From assembly GCA_021776175.1 (NCBI GenBank), contig JAJFGJ010000003.1:80233-144232 (forward strand): DNA of 64,000 nt, written 5' to 3'. How positions within the stretch are numbered: position 1 is the first letter of the stretch; each line of letters begins with the position of its first letter. Below, in pieces: positions 39,217 through 48,394 of this stretch. The translations under genes and the position numbers were made by a program. Below the pieces are notes generated by a model. That model worked only from the letters and a program-made list of their open reading frames with translations, made no database searches and was not told where the DNA came from. The stretch is from Kiloniellaceae bacterium. GTDB lineage: Bacteria; Pseudomonadota; Alphaproteobacteria; Kiloniellales; J153.

Positions 39217-39245
39217 GCGACATGAGAGTTTTATGCCAAAGTCGC
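39217..39245. promoter_or_regulatory. Inverted repeat in the soxB-regulator intergenic region
   Basis: GCGAC (39217-39221) and GTCGC (39241-39245) form an inverted pair 19 bases apart inside the 175-base divergent region. AraC-type regulators usually bind direct rather than inverted sites, so this may be chance; no good sigma70 boxes were recognised. Confidence 0.25.
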
Positions 39246-39298
39246 TCGACAATCGGCTGGAACAATAGCCAAGGGCAGGGGCGGGAGTCCATCTATTC

Positions 39299-40312
39299 AT
39301 GCTTGGTAATCCTACGCGCGAACTGCCATACGGTATCGGATTCGTGATGATACCGAGTTTCTCGATGATCGCCTTCGCCGGCGCCATCGAAACCTTGCGC
39401 CTGGCCAACCGGACCAGCGAACTAGACCTTTATCGGTATCGGGTTCTTTCGCCCGACGGCGGGGCGGTGAGGGCCTCGAACGGAGTCGAGATCACGCCGG
39501 ACATGGGCCTGAATGAGGCGTCGTCATTCGATACCGTCTTGGTGTGCTCCGGCACCGACGTGCAGCGGTACCGGAATAAAGCCGTCGATTCGTACTTGCG
39601 CCGCATGGCGCGCAAGGGGGCCGGCATAGGGGCGATCTGCACGGGCAGCTACATCCTGGCGCGCCTGGGTTTGCTGGACGGGTACCGTTGCACGATCCAC
39701 TGGGAGAACCTGGCCGGTTTCATCGAGGAGTTTCCACTTATCGAGATCGCCAACGAGCTGTTCGAGATCGACCGGAACCGCTTCACCTGTTCGGGCGGGA
39801 CCGCGGCTATCGACCTGATGCTCAATCTGATCGGGCGCCAGCACGGTCATGATTTGGCGGCCGCGATCGCCGATCAATGCATGCACGACCGTATCCGCGA
39901 CCGGCACGACCGGCAGCGGATGTCCTTGCCCGCGCGCCTGGGCGTGCGCCATCCCAAGCTTCTGGCCGTGATCGACCTGATGGAGAAAAATCTGGAAGAA
40001 CCCTTGACCCGCACCGACCTGGCGCAGAACGCCGGTTTGTCGACCCGGCAGCTTGAGCGCCTGTTCCGAAAGTATCTGGCGCGTTCTCCCGCGCGCTACT
40101 ATCTGGAACTGCGCCTCGACCGCGCGCGCCTGCTGCTGCTCCAGACCAATATGTCGATTATCGACGTGGCGCTTGCCTGCGGCTTCGTTTCGGCCTCGCA
40201 CTTCTCCAAATGCTACCGCGACTTCTTCGGCCGCACCCCGCGCAAGGAGCGAGGCGTGCCGCCCGAATTCGAAGCCACCGGTGGGCCGGCGGCGGCCACC
40301 GGGGCCGCGTGA
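39299..40312 (+). CDS. GlxA-family AraC regulator (GbdR-like)
   Basis: A 337-residue regulator: an N-terminal DJ-1/PfpI-like ligand domain (FVMIPSFSMIAFAGAIETLRLANR, GAICTGSYILARLGLL with the nucleophile-elbow-type Cys) and a C-terminal AraC double helix-turn-helix (LTRTDLAQNAGLSTRQLERLFRKYL ... ACGFVSASHFSKCYRDFFG). Sequence and position match GbdR and CdhR, which sense glycine betaine/dimethylglycine or carnitine and switch on the catabolic genes. It faces soxB and precedes the MFS gene, so it likely controls sox and perhaps the corrinoid cluster. Confidence 0.88.
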   Translation: MLGNPTRELPYGIGFVMIPSFSMIAFAGAIETLRLANRTSELDLYRYRVLSPDGGAVRASNGVEITPDMGLNEASSFDTVLVCSGTDVQRYRNKAVDSYLRRMARKGAGIGAICTGSYILARLGLLDGYRCTIHWENLAGFIEEFPLIEIANELFEIDRNRFTCSGGTAAIDLMLNLIGRQHGHDLAAAIADQCMHDRIRDRHDRQRMSLPARLGVRHPKLLAVIDLMEKNLEEPLTRTDLAQNAGLSTRQLERLFRKYLARSPARYYLELRLDRARLLLLQTNMSIIDVALACGFVSASHFSKCYRDFFGRTPRKERGVPPEFEATGGPAAATGAA

Positions 40313-40358
40313 TCGCCAAGGCAACGTTCTCCATCGTCGATCGACTAGAACGGGCGCC

Positions 40359-41543
40359 ATGATCCCGATTGCTTTTGTCCGCGCCCACGGCCGGCTGCTT
40401 GGCTTCGGCCTGGTCATGGCGCTGTCGTCGAGTTTTGGGCAGACCTTTTTCATCTCCCTGTTCGGGGGTGAGATGCGTGCCGCGTTCGGTTTATCGCACG
40501 GCGAGTTCGGCGCGCTCTATTCCCTCGGCACGCTTGCCAGCGCCGCGCTGCTGGTTTTCGGCGGCCGCCTGATCGACCGCTGGCCGCTCGCCCTCTTCGC
40601 CGGGACCGTTCTCGTTGGGCTGGCCCTGGGTTGCCTGGCCCTGTCGGCGGCCGAGTCGGCGGCGGCCGTGGCCCTGGCCGTGTTCGGCCTGCGGTTCTTC
40701 GGACAGGGGTTGTCGAGCCACGCCTCCCTGACCGCCATGGCGCGCTATTTCGAGCGCGAGCGCGGCCGCGCGGTGGCCATCGCCTCGCTCGGTTATCCCA
40801 TGGGCGAGGCGGTCTTGCCGCCCCTGGTCGTGGCTCTCATGGTGGGTGTTCCCTGGCGCTCGATTTGGCTTGGCGCGGCCGCCGTCCTGCTGCTCGCCGC
40901 CCTGCCCCTGACGATCTGGCTGTTACAGGGACATGGCGCGCGCGACGCCGCGCTCAAGGCGGCCGGGCCGGGCCGGGGGCGCGACGCGACCCTGGGCCAG
41001 GCGTTGCGCGAGGGCCGCTTCTGGCTGCGCATACCGGCCTTGCTGGCGCCTTCCTTCATTTCGACCGGCCTGGTCTTTCATCAGGTTCATATCGCCGCCG
41101 CCAAGGGCTGGCCCATGACCCTCATGGCGGGCTCCTTCAGCCTTTATGCCCTGGGCAGTGTCGGCAGCGTTATATTCGCCGGCGGTCTTGTCGACCGCTA
41201 CGGCGCCCGCCGCCTGGTGGCCTTCTTCCTGATGCCCCTGGTGTTCGCCTGCCTGACCCTGGCATCGAGCGACGCCGCCCTCGTCGCGCCGGCGTTCTTT
41301 GCCTTGCTAGGCGTCGGCGCCGGGACCACGACCGCGATCCTGGGCACGCTCTGGGCCGAACTTTACGGGGTCACGCATTTGGGGGCGATCCGCGCCTTCG
41401 CCCAGGCCGCCATGGTGTTTTCGACCGGCTTGGCGCCCGCCTGCCTGGGTATCCTGATCGATGCGGGAGTGGGCGTCGAGGCGATCGCGCTTGGCTGCGC
41501 GCTATACTGTATCGGCGCTTCGGCTCTGGCCGCTAGAACCTGA
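40359..41543 (+). CDS. MFS transporter
   Basis: A 394-residue major facilitator protein with about 12 hydrophobic helices. The N-terminal GLVMALSSSFGQTFFISLFGGEMRAAFGLSHGEFGALY and FGGRLIDRW (loop 2-3 motif) are typical. The ATG at 40359 lies 46 bases after the regulator; the open frame to 40053 overlaps that gene and is not credible. The substrate is unknown, but its place between the regulator and the one-carbon cluster suggests uptake of a betaine-like or amino compound. It converges with the HD gene with 15 bases between. Confidence 0.85.
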   Translation: MIPIAFVRAHGRLLGFGLVMALSSSFGQTFFISLFGGEMRAAFGLSHGEFGALYSLGTLASAALLVFGGRLIDRWPLALFAGTVLVGLALGCLALSAAESAAAVALAVFGLRFFGQGLSSHASLTAMARYFERERGRAVAIASLGYPMGEAVLPPLVVALMVGVPWRSIWLGAAAVLLLAALPLTIWLLQGHGARDAALKAAGPGRGRDATLGQALREGRFWLRIPALLAPSFISTGLVFHQVHIAAAKGWPMTLMAGSFSLYALGSVGSVIFAGGLVDRYGARRLVAFFLMPLVFACLTLASSDAALVAPAFFALLGVGAGTTTAILGTLWAELYGVTHLGAIRAFAQAAMVFSTGLAPACLGILIDAGVGVEAIALGCALYCIGASALAART

Positions 41544-41558
41544 TCTTCCCGTCCTCGT

Positions 41559-42119
41559 TCAAGCGAAGGCTTGCGGCGGCCGCGCGAAGAGACGGCGCAC
41601 GGCGGGCTCGAAGACGCTCAAGGGCGCGGTTTCATAGTCCGGGTCGAAGCAGTTCTGGTCCCAGTTCTCGCAAAACGCCGCGCAAGCCTCGAAATGAGGA
41701 TGGCCGCGGTAACGCTCGCGCGAGTCGCGGTCGCGCCCCGTGTGGTGAAAGAAGTAGTAGCCCTGAAACACGCCGTGGTGGGCGACGATCCAGTGGTTTT
41801 TCTCGCTCACGTAGGGCCGCAATATGGCCGCTGCCACCGCGCTGTGATTCTCCGGCGCGATGCTGTCGCCGATGTCGTGCAGCAGGGCGCAGACCACGGT
41901 TTCCTCGTCGGCGCCGTCGGCTTGGGCCCGGGTCGCGCTTTGCAGACTGTGTTCATAGCGGTCGATCTTGTAACCGAGTTTGGGCCCGCGCATGGCCTTC
42001 AGCAGAGCGAGCACGCCATCGGCCAGGTGTGCTTCGTTGTGCGTGTTCCAGAGGCCGCCGAGGAATTCATACTCCGCGCGCGTCCCGTCCTTCATCTGGA
42101 TGAAATCGATGGTTTCCAT
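41559..42119 (-). CDS. HD-domain protein, PhnZ/TmpB-like
   Basis: A 186-residue HD-superfamily protein, resembling the diiron oxygenases PhnZ and TmpB rather than a phosphohydrolase. The metal-ligand pattern is visible: His57 (RYEHSLQSATRA), His81-Asp82 (LLHDIGD), His92 (ENHSAV), His114/115 (IVAHHGVFQGYYFFHH) and Asp154 or 159. GYYFFHHTGRDR and RGHPHFEACAAFCENWDQ are strong blocks I associate with alphaproteobacterial homologues. The ATG at 42119 after AAGGATC is preferred to the upstream TTG. It is the last gene of the seven-gene cluster, 26 bases after the activator gene. Its substrate is unknown; trimethylamino compounds are a fair guess. Confidence 0.72.
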   Translation of the reverse strand: METIDFIQMKDGTRAEYEFLGGLWNTHNEAHLADGVLALLKAMRGPKLGYKIDRYEHSLQSATRAQADGADEETVVCALLHDIGDSIAPENHSAVAAAILRPYVSEKNHWIVAHHGVFQGYYFFHHTGRDRDSRERYRGHPHFEACAAFCENWDQNCFDPDYETAPLSVFEPAVRRLFARPPQAFA

Positions 42120-42145
42120 GGGCCGAGATCCTTGCTGGGTGAGGC

Positions 42146-44167
42146 TCAAGAGTTCCGGTTTCGTCTTCGGCGCCGGCCGCCGTTATCGCCGCGCGCCTCC
42201 GCGCCGCCCGTCTTGGGGGCGGGCAGGGCGACCGCCGCCGCCAGGCGCGCGAAGGGCTCGCTGGTGTGGGGCAGGCCCATGGCGGCGATGAAATGCTCCT
42301 GGAAGCGCGGCTCGACCGCCGTTTCTATTTTCTCGACCCGGCGGATCACCTGGGCGATTTCGTCGCGCGCGCTTTGGTTCAGAAGGGCGATGATCGCCCC
42401 GGTGCCGGCGGCGTTGCCGGCGGCGGAGACCTTGGCCAGGTCGCAGTCGGGGATCATGCCCAGGACCATGGCGTACTTGGTGTCGATATGGCTGCCGAAG
42501 GCCCCGGCGAGTACGATCCGGTCGAGGTTTTCAATCCCCAGGCGGTCCATGAGCAGGCGCGCGCCGGCATAAAGCGCGGCCTTGGCGAGTTGAATCGCCC
42601 GCACGTCGTTTTGCTGGATACACAGTTCAGGCTCGCCCGCGCGCAGGAGGTAGGAGAAGGTTCGCCCGTCGGGCCGGACCCGGCCGCTGCGTGCCGCCAT
42701 GGCGCCGTCGATGGTGCCGTCGCTCATGAGGATGCCGCTCAGATACATCTCGGCCAGGACCTCGATGATGCCCGATCCGCAAACCCCGGTGACTCCGGTG
42801 GCCTCGGTCGCGGCATCGAAACCTTCCTGGTCCGACCACAGATCGCAGCCGATGACCTTGTAGCGCGGCTCCAGCGTTTCCGGGTCGATGCGTACCCGCT
42901 CGATGGCGCCCGGCGCGGCGCGTTGTCCGCAGGAGATTTGCGCGCCCTCGAAGGCCGGGCCCGTGGGCGAGGAGCAGGCGAGCAGGCGTTGCTTGTCGCC
43001 AAGCAGGATCTCGGCGTTGGTGCCGACATCGACCACCAAAACGATCTCGTCGCTCAGGTGCGGGCTTTCCGAAAGGATGACCCCGGCGGTATCGGCGCCG
43101 ACATGGCCGGCGATGCACGGGAGCACGTAAACCCGGGCGCCGCGGTTCAGTTCGCTCAACTCGATCTCGCTGGCCCAGAAGGTCAAGCCCGAATTGGCCG
43201 CCAAGGCGAAGGGCGCGCCACCCAATTCGGTCGGGTCGATACCCAGCAGCAGGTGGTGCATTATCGGGTTGCCGACAAAGGTCGCGTTCAAGATATCGTC
43301 CTTGTCGATACCGGCCTCGGCCGCGACTTCCTGGAACAAGGTATCGATCGCCTCGCGCACGGCGGCGGTTAGTTCCACTTCTCCGCCCGGGTTCATCATG
43401 ACGTAGGACACCCGGCTCATCAGGTCCTCGCCGAAGCGGATCTGCGGGTTCATGATGCCGGCCGAGGCGACCACCTCGCCGGTCGCGAGCTTGCACAGGT
43501 GGGCGGCGATGGTGGTCGAGCCGACATCGACGGCGACGCCGTAAGCCTGGTCGTGAAAACCGGGCCAGGCGGTGGTCAGGACCTGGCCCCGGTGCACGGC
43601 GACCGTGATCTTCCAGTCGCCGTCGCGCAGGACTTTTTGCAGCACCTGAAGCACGCGCAAATCGCACTCCAGGCCGTCGATTTCCCACTGCTCGTGGAGC
43701 GCCTTCATGACGCGCTCCATATCGCCGCTGGGATTGTGCATATCCGGCTGCTCAACCTCGATGTAGTGCAGGCGGATCGCCGGATCTATTTCTATGTCGC
43801 GGGCCTCGGCCCGCTTGCGCACGACCTGCTTATGGACCTGGCTTTCGCGCGGCACGTCGATCGCCAGATCGCCCAAGATTCGCGCCTGGCACGATAGTCT
43901 TTGGCCCGCGCGAATACCGCGCTTGTCGTCGTAGCGCGCTTCGACTTGATTGGCGGCGCTCAAGTTTTCGCCGCGGCTGACGATGCCGTGCTTGGAGAAT
44001 TCGCCGGTGCTCAGGCGGATTTGGCAGCGGCCGCACAACCCGCGCCCGCCGCACACGGAATCGATATCGACGCCGAGGCTGCGTGCGGCCTGAAGCACCG
44101 GCGTCCCGGCTGGAAAGCGGCCCCGCCGGCCCGAGGGCGTGAAGACGATGAGCGGGTCTTGCGCCAA
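42146..44167 (-). CDS. Ferredoxin/ASKHA corrinoid-protein activator (RACE-type)
   Basis: A 673-residue reductive activator of corrinoid enzymes. An N-terminal 2Fe-2S ferredoxin domain is visible as DIDSVCGGRGLCGRCQIRLS with a further Cys (LSCQAR), then a linker domain, then a C-terminal actin-like ATPase (DUF4445) with GVAVDVGSTTIAAHL and LVVDVGTNAEILLGD phosphate motifs and VLAGAFGSHID. Activators of this kind (RamA/RACo types) reduce Co(II) to Co(I) after accidental oxidation. The start is TTG with AAGGAAA upstream. The C-terminus ends in an Arg run. Confidence 0.9.
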   Translation of the reverse strand: MAQDPLIVFTPSGRRGRFPAGTPVLQAARSLGVDIDSVCGGRGLCGRCQIRLSTGEFSKHGIVSRGENLSAANQVEARYDDKRGIRAGQRLSCQARILGDLAIDVPRESQVHKQVVRKRAEARDIEIDPAIRLHYIEVEQPDMHNPSGDMERVMKALHEQWEIDGLECDLRVLQVLQKVLRDGDWKITVAVHRGQVLTTAWPGFHDQAYGVAVDVGSTTIAAHLCKLATGEVVASAGIMNPQIRFGEDLMSRVSYVMMNPGGEVELTAAVREAIDTLFQEVAAEAGIDKDDILNATFVGNPIMHHLLLGIDPTELGGAPFALAANSGLTFWASEIELSELNRGARVYVLPCIAGHVGADTAGVILSESPHLSDEIVLVVDVGTNAEILLGDKQRLLACSSPTGPAFEGAQISCGQRAAPGAIERVRIDPETLEPRYKVIGCDLWSDQEGFDAATEATGVTGVCGSGIIEVLAEMYLSGILMSDGTIDGAMAARSGRVRPDGRTFSYLLRAGEPELCIQQNDVRAIQLAKAALYAGARLLMDRLGIENLDRIVLAGAFGSHIDTKYAMVLGMIPDCDLAKVSAAGNAAGTGAIIALLNQSARDEIAQVIRRVEKIETAVEPRFQEHFIAAMGLPHTSEPFARLAAAVALPAPKTGGAEARGDNGGRRRRRNRNS

Positions 44168-44188
44168 GGAACCGGGTTTCCTTTTGGT

Positions 44189-45088
44189 TTAGCCGCGCCG
44201 GCGGCGGCGCCCGCGCCGGGCTTCTTCCTCGCTGCCGGCGGCCGGCGGCGCGCGGAATTTGCGCAGCCAGCGGGCGCAGTTGGTGTCCACGCCGTTGAGG
44301 ACATTTGCCGCCATGATGCCGGTCATTTCCTCTTCGTGCAGCGGGTTCATGATCGCCGAGGTCATGCCGTTGCTGGCCGCCATGGCCAGGAAATGGGCGT
44401 TGAGCGCGTGCCGGTTCGGCAACCCGAAACTGATGTTCGAAGCGCCGCAAGTCGTGTTGACGCCCAGCTCCTCGCGCAGGCGGCGGATCAGGCGGAAGGC
44501 GGCGACTCCGGCCTGGCCGAGCGCGCCGATGGGCATGACCAAGGGATCGACCACCACATCGCAGGCCGGGATGCCGAAATCGGCGGCGCGGTGCACGATT
44601 TTCTTGGCGACCTCGAAACGCACGTCCGGGTCTTCCGAGATGCCGGTCTCGTCGTTCGAGATGGCGACCACGGCGGCGCCGTATTTCTTGATCAAGGGCA
44701 GGACGACTTCCAGGCGTTCTTCCTCGCCGGTGACCGAATTGACTAAGGCCTTGCCCCGATACACCGCCAGGCCGGCCTCCAAGGCCTCGACAATCGAGGA
44801 ATCGATCGACAGAGGCACATCCACCAGGGACTGAACCAGTTTGATGGACTCGGCGAGGATCGCCGGCTCGTCGGCGAGCGGGATGCCCGCGTTGACGTCG
44901 AGCATGTTGGCGCCCGCCGCGACCTGGGCCAGGGTATCGGCCTCGACGGTGCTGTAGTCGCCGGCGGCCATCTCGGCGGCCAGCTTCTTGCGCCCGGTCG
45001 GGTTGATGCGCTCGCCGATCACGCAGAACGGCTGGTCGAAGCCGATGATGACTTCCTGCTTATGAGAGCTGATAACGGTGTGCGTCAT
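44189..45088 (-). CDS. Methyltetrahydrofolate:corrinoid methyltransferase
   Basis: A 299-residue TIM-barrel protein of the pterin-binding family shared with DHPS, MtgA and the MetH pterin domain. Signatures include FCVIGERINPTGRKKLA, MLDVNAGIPLADEPAIL, PLSIDSSIVEALEAGL, VNSVTGEEERLE and a conserved NTTCGASNISFGLPNRHALN. It transfers a methyl group between a corrinoid protein and tetrahydrofolate. The last 20 residues are a Glu/Arg tail (GSEEEARRGRRRRRG) not found in typical MtgA. Gene order places it between the MetF-like gene and the activator. Confidence 0.9.
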   Translation of the reverse strand: MTHTVISSHKQEVIIGFDQPFCVIGERINPTGRKKLAAEMAAGDYSTVEADTLAQVAAGANMLDVNAGIPLADEPAILAESIKLVQSLVDVPLSIDSSIVEALEAGLAVYRGKALVNSVTGEEERLEVVLPLIKKYGAAVVAISNDETGISEDPDVRFEVAKKIVHRAADFGIPACDVVVDPLVMPIGALGQAGVAAFRLIRRLREELGVNTTCGASNISFGLPNRHALNAHFLAMAASNGMTSAIMNPLHEEEMTGIMAANVLNGVDTNCARWLRKFRAPPAAGSEEEARRGRRRRRG

Positions 45089-45166
45089 AGGTGGTGTGCT
45101 TTCCAGACTTGAGGGTGGCGGAGCGGGCCACCGTTGGGCCGCCCCAGCATTACGTTTTCGGCGCCG

Positions 45167-46126
45167 TCAGTCTACATCCACGGTGACTGAGAATTTCTTG
45201 CCGTTTTTCGCCAGGGCGAAGTCGCCGTCGGCGACGCCATAACTCCACTTGGCCGAGCGGCGCAAGCCGCCCAAGGGATAGACATGAATTTTGGCGATGG
45301 CGGAGTGTGGGATGGTCGCCTTATGGCGCGCCAAGTCGATGAGCAGGCGGTCCGGCTGTTGCACGGTTAGGAGTTTCGCGATGTTGCGCGCCTGACGTGT
45401 GAGCATGCGCATGGAGGGGCCGACACCGCAGGCCTTGGCATGGTTGATCAGGGTTTTCAGCGTCGCCAGACCGGGCACGCCGATATGGATAGGGAGCGTG
45501 TTGCCTGCCTCCCAAGCCGCTTTTTCCCAGGCGATGATCGGCGCTGCCTCGAAGCAGAACTGGGTCGCGATGTAAAAATCCGCGGCACTGCCGCGGGCGT
45601 AGTCGTTTTTCCACCGCAAGGCCTCGAACGCGCGCGCCGGTGGAATATCGGGACTGCCCTCGGGGTGGCCGGCGACGCCGATACGCTTGATGCCATGAGC
45701 CTCGAACAGGCCGGTCGCCAATAGATCCATGGAGTTGTCGAACTCACCGAGAGGTTCGCTGACCCCGCCGGCCAGCACCACCGCTTCCTCGATCCCGGCC
45801 TCGCCTTGCAGGCGTTTCAGATTTTCCTCCAGCATCGCCTTGCTGGGGATCGAACGGGCGACGAAGTGCGGCGCCGGGACGAAGCCCTCGTCCTTCAGTC
45901 GCTTCGCCGTGGCGATGGTATCGGCGAAATCGGACCCAGGCAGGAAGGTCACGCTGACGGTCGCGCCCGCGCGCAGATGCTCGCGGTAGTCGGGGATTTT
46001 CAGGGCCGAACCCGGTGTGGTTTCGATGGAAAATCCGGCGGCCAGATCCACGATCTGTTGCTTGACGGGGTCCATCTCTTCCGGCTCCCACTTTCCGGCC
46101 GAAACCATGTTGCTTAAAATCGCCAC
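45167..46126 (-). CDS. MetF-like methylenetetrahydrofolate reductase
   Basis: A 319-residue MTHFR-family TIM barrel. SIETTPGSALKIPDYREHLRAG, HFVARSIPSK, VVLAGGVSEPLGEFDNSMDLL, RIGVAGHPEGSPDIP and FYIATQFCFEAAPIIAWEK match the FAD-binding and folate-binding blocks (PHFVARS with the usual HxxxR). It lacks the classical N-terminal EFFPP motif of MetF. In the corrinoid cluster it would oxidise methyl-tetrahydrofolate to methylene-tetrahydrofolate, in reverse of biosynthetic MetF. The start is GTG (46126) after AGAGGACACGG. Confidence 0.85.
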   Translation of the reverse strand: MAILSNMVSAGKWEPEEMDPVKQQIVDLAAGFSIETTPGSALKIPDYREHLRAGATVSVTFLPGSDFADTIATAKRLKDEGFVPAPHFVARSIPSKAMLEENLKRLQGEAGIEEAVVLAGGVSEPLGEFDNSMDLLATGLFEAHGIKRIGVAGHPEGSPDIPPARAFEALRWKNDYARGSAADFYIATQFCFEAAPIIAWEKAAWEAGNTLPIHIGVPGLATLKTLINHAKACGVGPSMRMLTRQARNIAKLLTVQQPDRLLIDLARHKATIPHSAIAKIHVYPLGGLRRSAKWSYGVADGDFALAKNGKKFSVTVDVD

Positions 46127-46141
46127 GTTTTCCGTGTCCTC

Positions 46142-46444
46142 TTATGCGTTCTCGGCGCCGCCGCACGCGACCAGGGCGGCCAGCCGTTCCTCGTCGAATT
46201 CGGTTTCCAGATGCCGCGCCGCCGACGTTGCCTCGGCCTCCAGATCGTCGCCGCACTCGACGGGCGCGGCGCGGCGCCATTCCGCCAGGTATGAATCCGT
46301 ATCGCGCAGCTTGGCGCGCATGGCGGCCCGGTCGATGGCCTTCTCGAAACGCTCGCTCAGTTGGCGCTTGGCGGCCTGGCGCCCGGCCTTGACGATGACT
46401 TGCGCGGGAATGTCGCGCCAATAAACCACGGTCAGCTTCGCCAT
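46142..46444 (-). CDS. 'Virulence factor' family protein (Virulence_fact)
   Basis: A 100-residue basic protein similar to the small family named 'virulence factor' after an early hit: MAKLTVVYWRDIPAQVIVKAGRQAAKRQLSERFEKAIDRAAMRAKLRDTDSYLAEWRRA. No activity is known. Its presence between DUF1638 and the MetF-like gene recurs in corrinoid methyltransferase clusters of alphaproteobacteria, so the label is probably misleading. It lies 4 bases after DUF1638 and 15 bases before the MetF-like gene. Confidence 0.78.
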   Translation of the reverse strand: MAKLTVVYWRDIPAQVIVKAGRQAAKRQLSERFEKAIDRAAMRAKLRDTDSYLAEWRRAAPVECGDDLEAEATSAARHLETEFDEERLAALVACGGAENA

Positions 46445-46448
46445 GTTG

Positions 46449-47084
46449 CTAGCTCGCCTTGCTTAAGAACGGGGCGTGCAGGAAATCGCCAAGCTCGCCG
46501 TAGCCGGTGAAGCGGCGCTCGAATTTCAATCCCAGGCGGTCCGCCGCGGCGCGGGCACGCTCGTTCAGCGCGTCGTCTTCGCTCTGCGCCAGGTAGACGA
46601 TTTTGGTGTAATTGCCAAAGTAGTCTTGCAGCAGTTCCGGGTGCCGGTCGATGCCCAAGCCCTGGATGATCAAGCGGTCGAAATGCCGCGCCAGATAATC
46701 CGTCAGGTAAAACCCGGTCGGGTCGGCCTCGGCGTGGGCGGCAAAATTCTCGACCCCGGAATAGAAGGCGTAACAGTGGGGCCCGCCAATGCGTGTCGCC
46801 CCTTCCTCTTCGAGCACCCGGTCAAGCAGGCCGCCGGTGCCGCAATCGCCGTAAGCGACGAGGATCCGGTCGTAACCTTCGCTCCTGGCTGCGCGAATCT
46901 TGGCCCGCACGGCTTCGGGGATTTTCGCGGGTGTGTTGTGCCAGATCGCCGGCAGGCAGGTCACGGACATGCCGCGCCAGGCGTTGACCCGGATCAGTTC
47001 CACGATCTCGCGGGCCAGGGCACCGCAGGCGATGACCCTGGTGCGCGTTTCCGCCGGACTCGCCGCCATGGAATCCGTGTTCAT
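46449..47084 (-). CDS. DUF1638 domain protein
   Basis: A 211-residue protein of the DUF1638 family. VIACGALAREIVEL (N-terminus), VTCLPAIWHNTPAKIPEAVRAKIRAARSEGYDRILVAYGDCGTGGLLDRVLEEEGATRIGGPHCYAFYSG is the conserved core with Cys and His residues (GDCGTGG, GPHCY). It has no established biochemical role but regularly accompanies methylamine/betaine corrinoid methyltransferase genes. It starts 12 bases downstream of the corrinoid protein gene. Confidence 0.85.
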   Translation of the reverse strand: MNTDSMAASPAETRTRVIACGALAREIVELIRVNAWRGMSVTCLPAIWHNTPAKIPEAVRAKIRAARSEGYDRILVAYGDCGTGGLLDRVLEEEGATRIGGPHCYAFYSGVENFAAHAEADPTGFYLTDYLARHFDRLIIQGLGIDRHPELLQDYFGNYTKIVYLAQSEDDALNERARAAADRLGLKFERRFTGYGELGDFLHAPFLSKAS

Positions 47085-47096
47085 CTTGTCCCGCCG

Positions 47097-47804
<708 letters not shown>

Positions 47805-47826
47805 CGGTCAAACCTCACGAAATAAG

Positions 47827-47854
47827 GCCGGGGCGCGAATCCTCGGGCCCCGGC
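47827..47854 (-). promoter_or_regulatory. Leader stem-loop of the corrinoid cluster
   Basis: On the minus strand an 8-bp perfect stem (GCCGGGGC with GCCCCGGC) lies about 22 bases before the corrinoid-protein start. There is a T-containing stretch but no T-run. It could be a leader hairpin that affects translation. It does not show the conserved bases of a cobalamin riboswitch. Confidence 0.4.
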
Positions 47855-48058
47855 GGAAATTGCATTTATTCTAAGTATTTCCACCGAAACCGGGGGGTTT
47901 AGGCTTCATCCGGCGCGACGAATCATGTCTGAATCGCGACAAAGAAATCGGCCCGGCGATTTCCTCGTCATTCCGGGGGCTTGGCGCACGGGTACCCTGG
48001 CCCGCTGGGCCGGGATATGGGGTCGCGCCGCCGGGAATTTCGAAACGGGAATGGGGCT

Positions 48059-48394
48059 TTAGCGGATGAGCGTAAGCTCGCGGCCGAAGACCGACAGGGC
48101 CTCGCTCATGCTCGCCGCCTGTTTCAGCGTTTCGCGCCCGCGCTGGACAACATATTTGCCGCGGGCGGAATTACCATTGGCGCGCTTGGCGATGCGGAAT
48201 ACGGGGGCGTCGTGGCTATGGCGGAAAACCGAGAATACGGCGCTGCCGCCCTTTTGGTCGATGGCGTAGTCGCGCCACTCGCCGCTAATAACCCTGCGGC
48301 TATAAAGGGATAGCAGTTGGCTGAGTTCGTTGCGGTCGAAAAAGGTAGGTCCGGCCTGAGGCCGCGCATCGGCGATTCGATATACTTTCGCCAT
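48059..48394 (-). CDS. DUF2794 family protein
   Basis: A 111-residue DUF2794 protein, found almost only in alphaproteobacteria: TFFDRNELSQLLSLYSRRVISGEWRDYAIDQKGGSAVFSVFRHSHDAPVFRIAKR. No function is known. It is 254 bases from the corrinoid cluster and may not be functionally tied to it. The start at 48394 is the family N-terminus. Confidence 0.85.
   Translation of the reverse strand: MAKVYRIADARPQAGPTFFDRNELSQLLSLYSRRVISGEWRDYAIDQKGGSAVFSVFRHSHDAPVFRIAKRANGNSARGKYVVQRGRETLKQAASMSEALSVFGRELTLIR

Noticed and set aside
47805..48058. Cobalamin riboswitch before the corrinoid cluster
   Set aside because: The B12 box and its surrounding conserved helices were not found; only a simple stem-loop is present.
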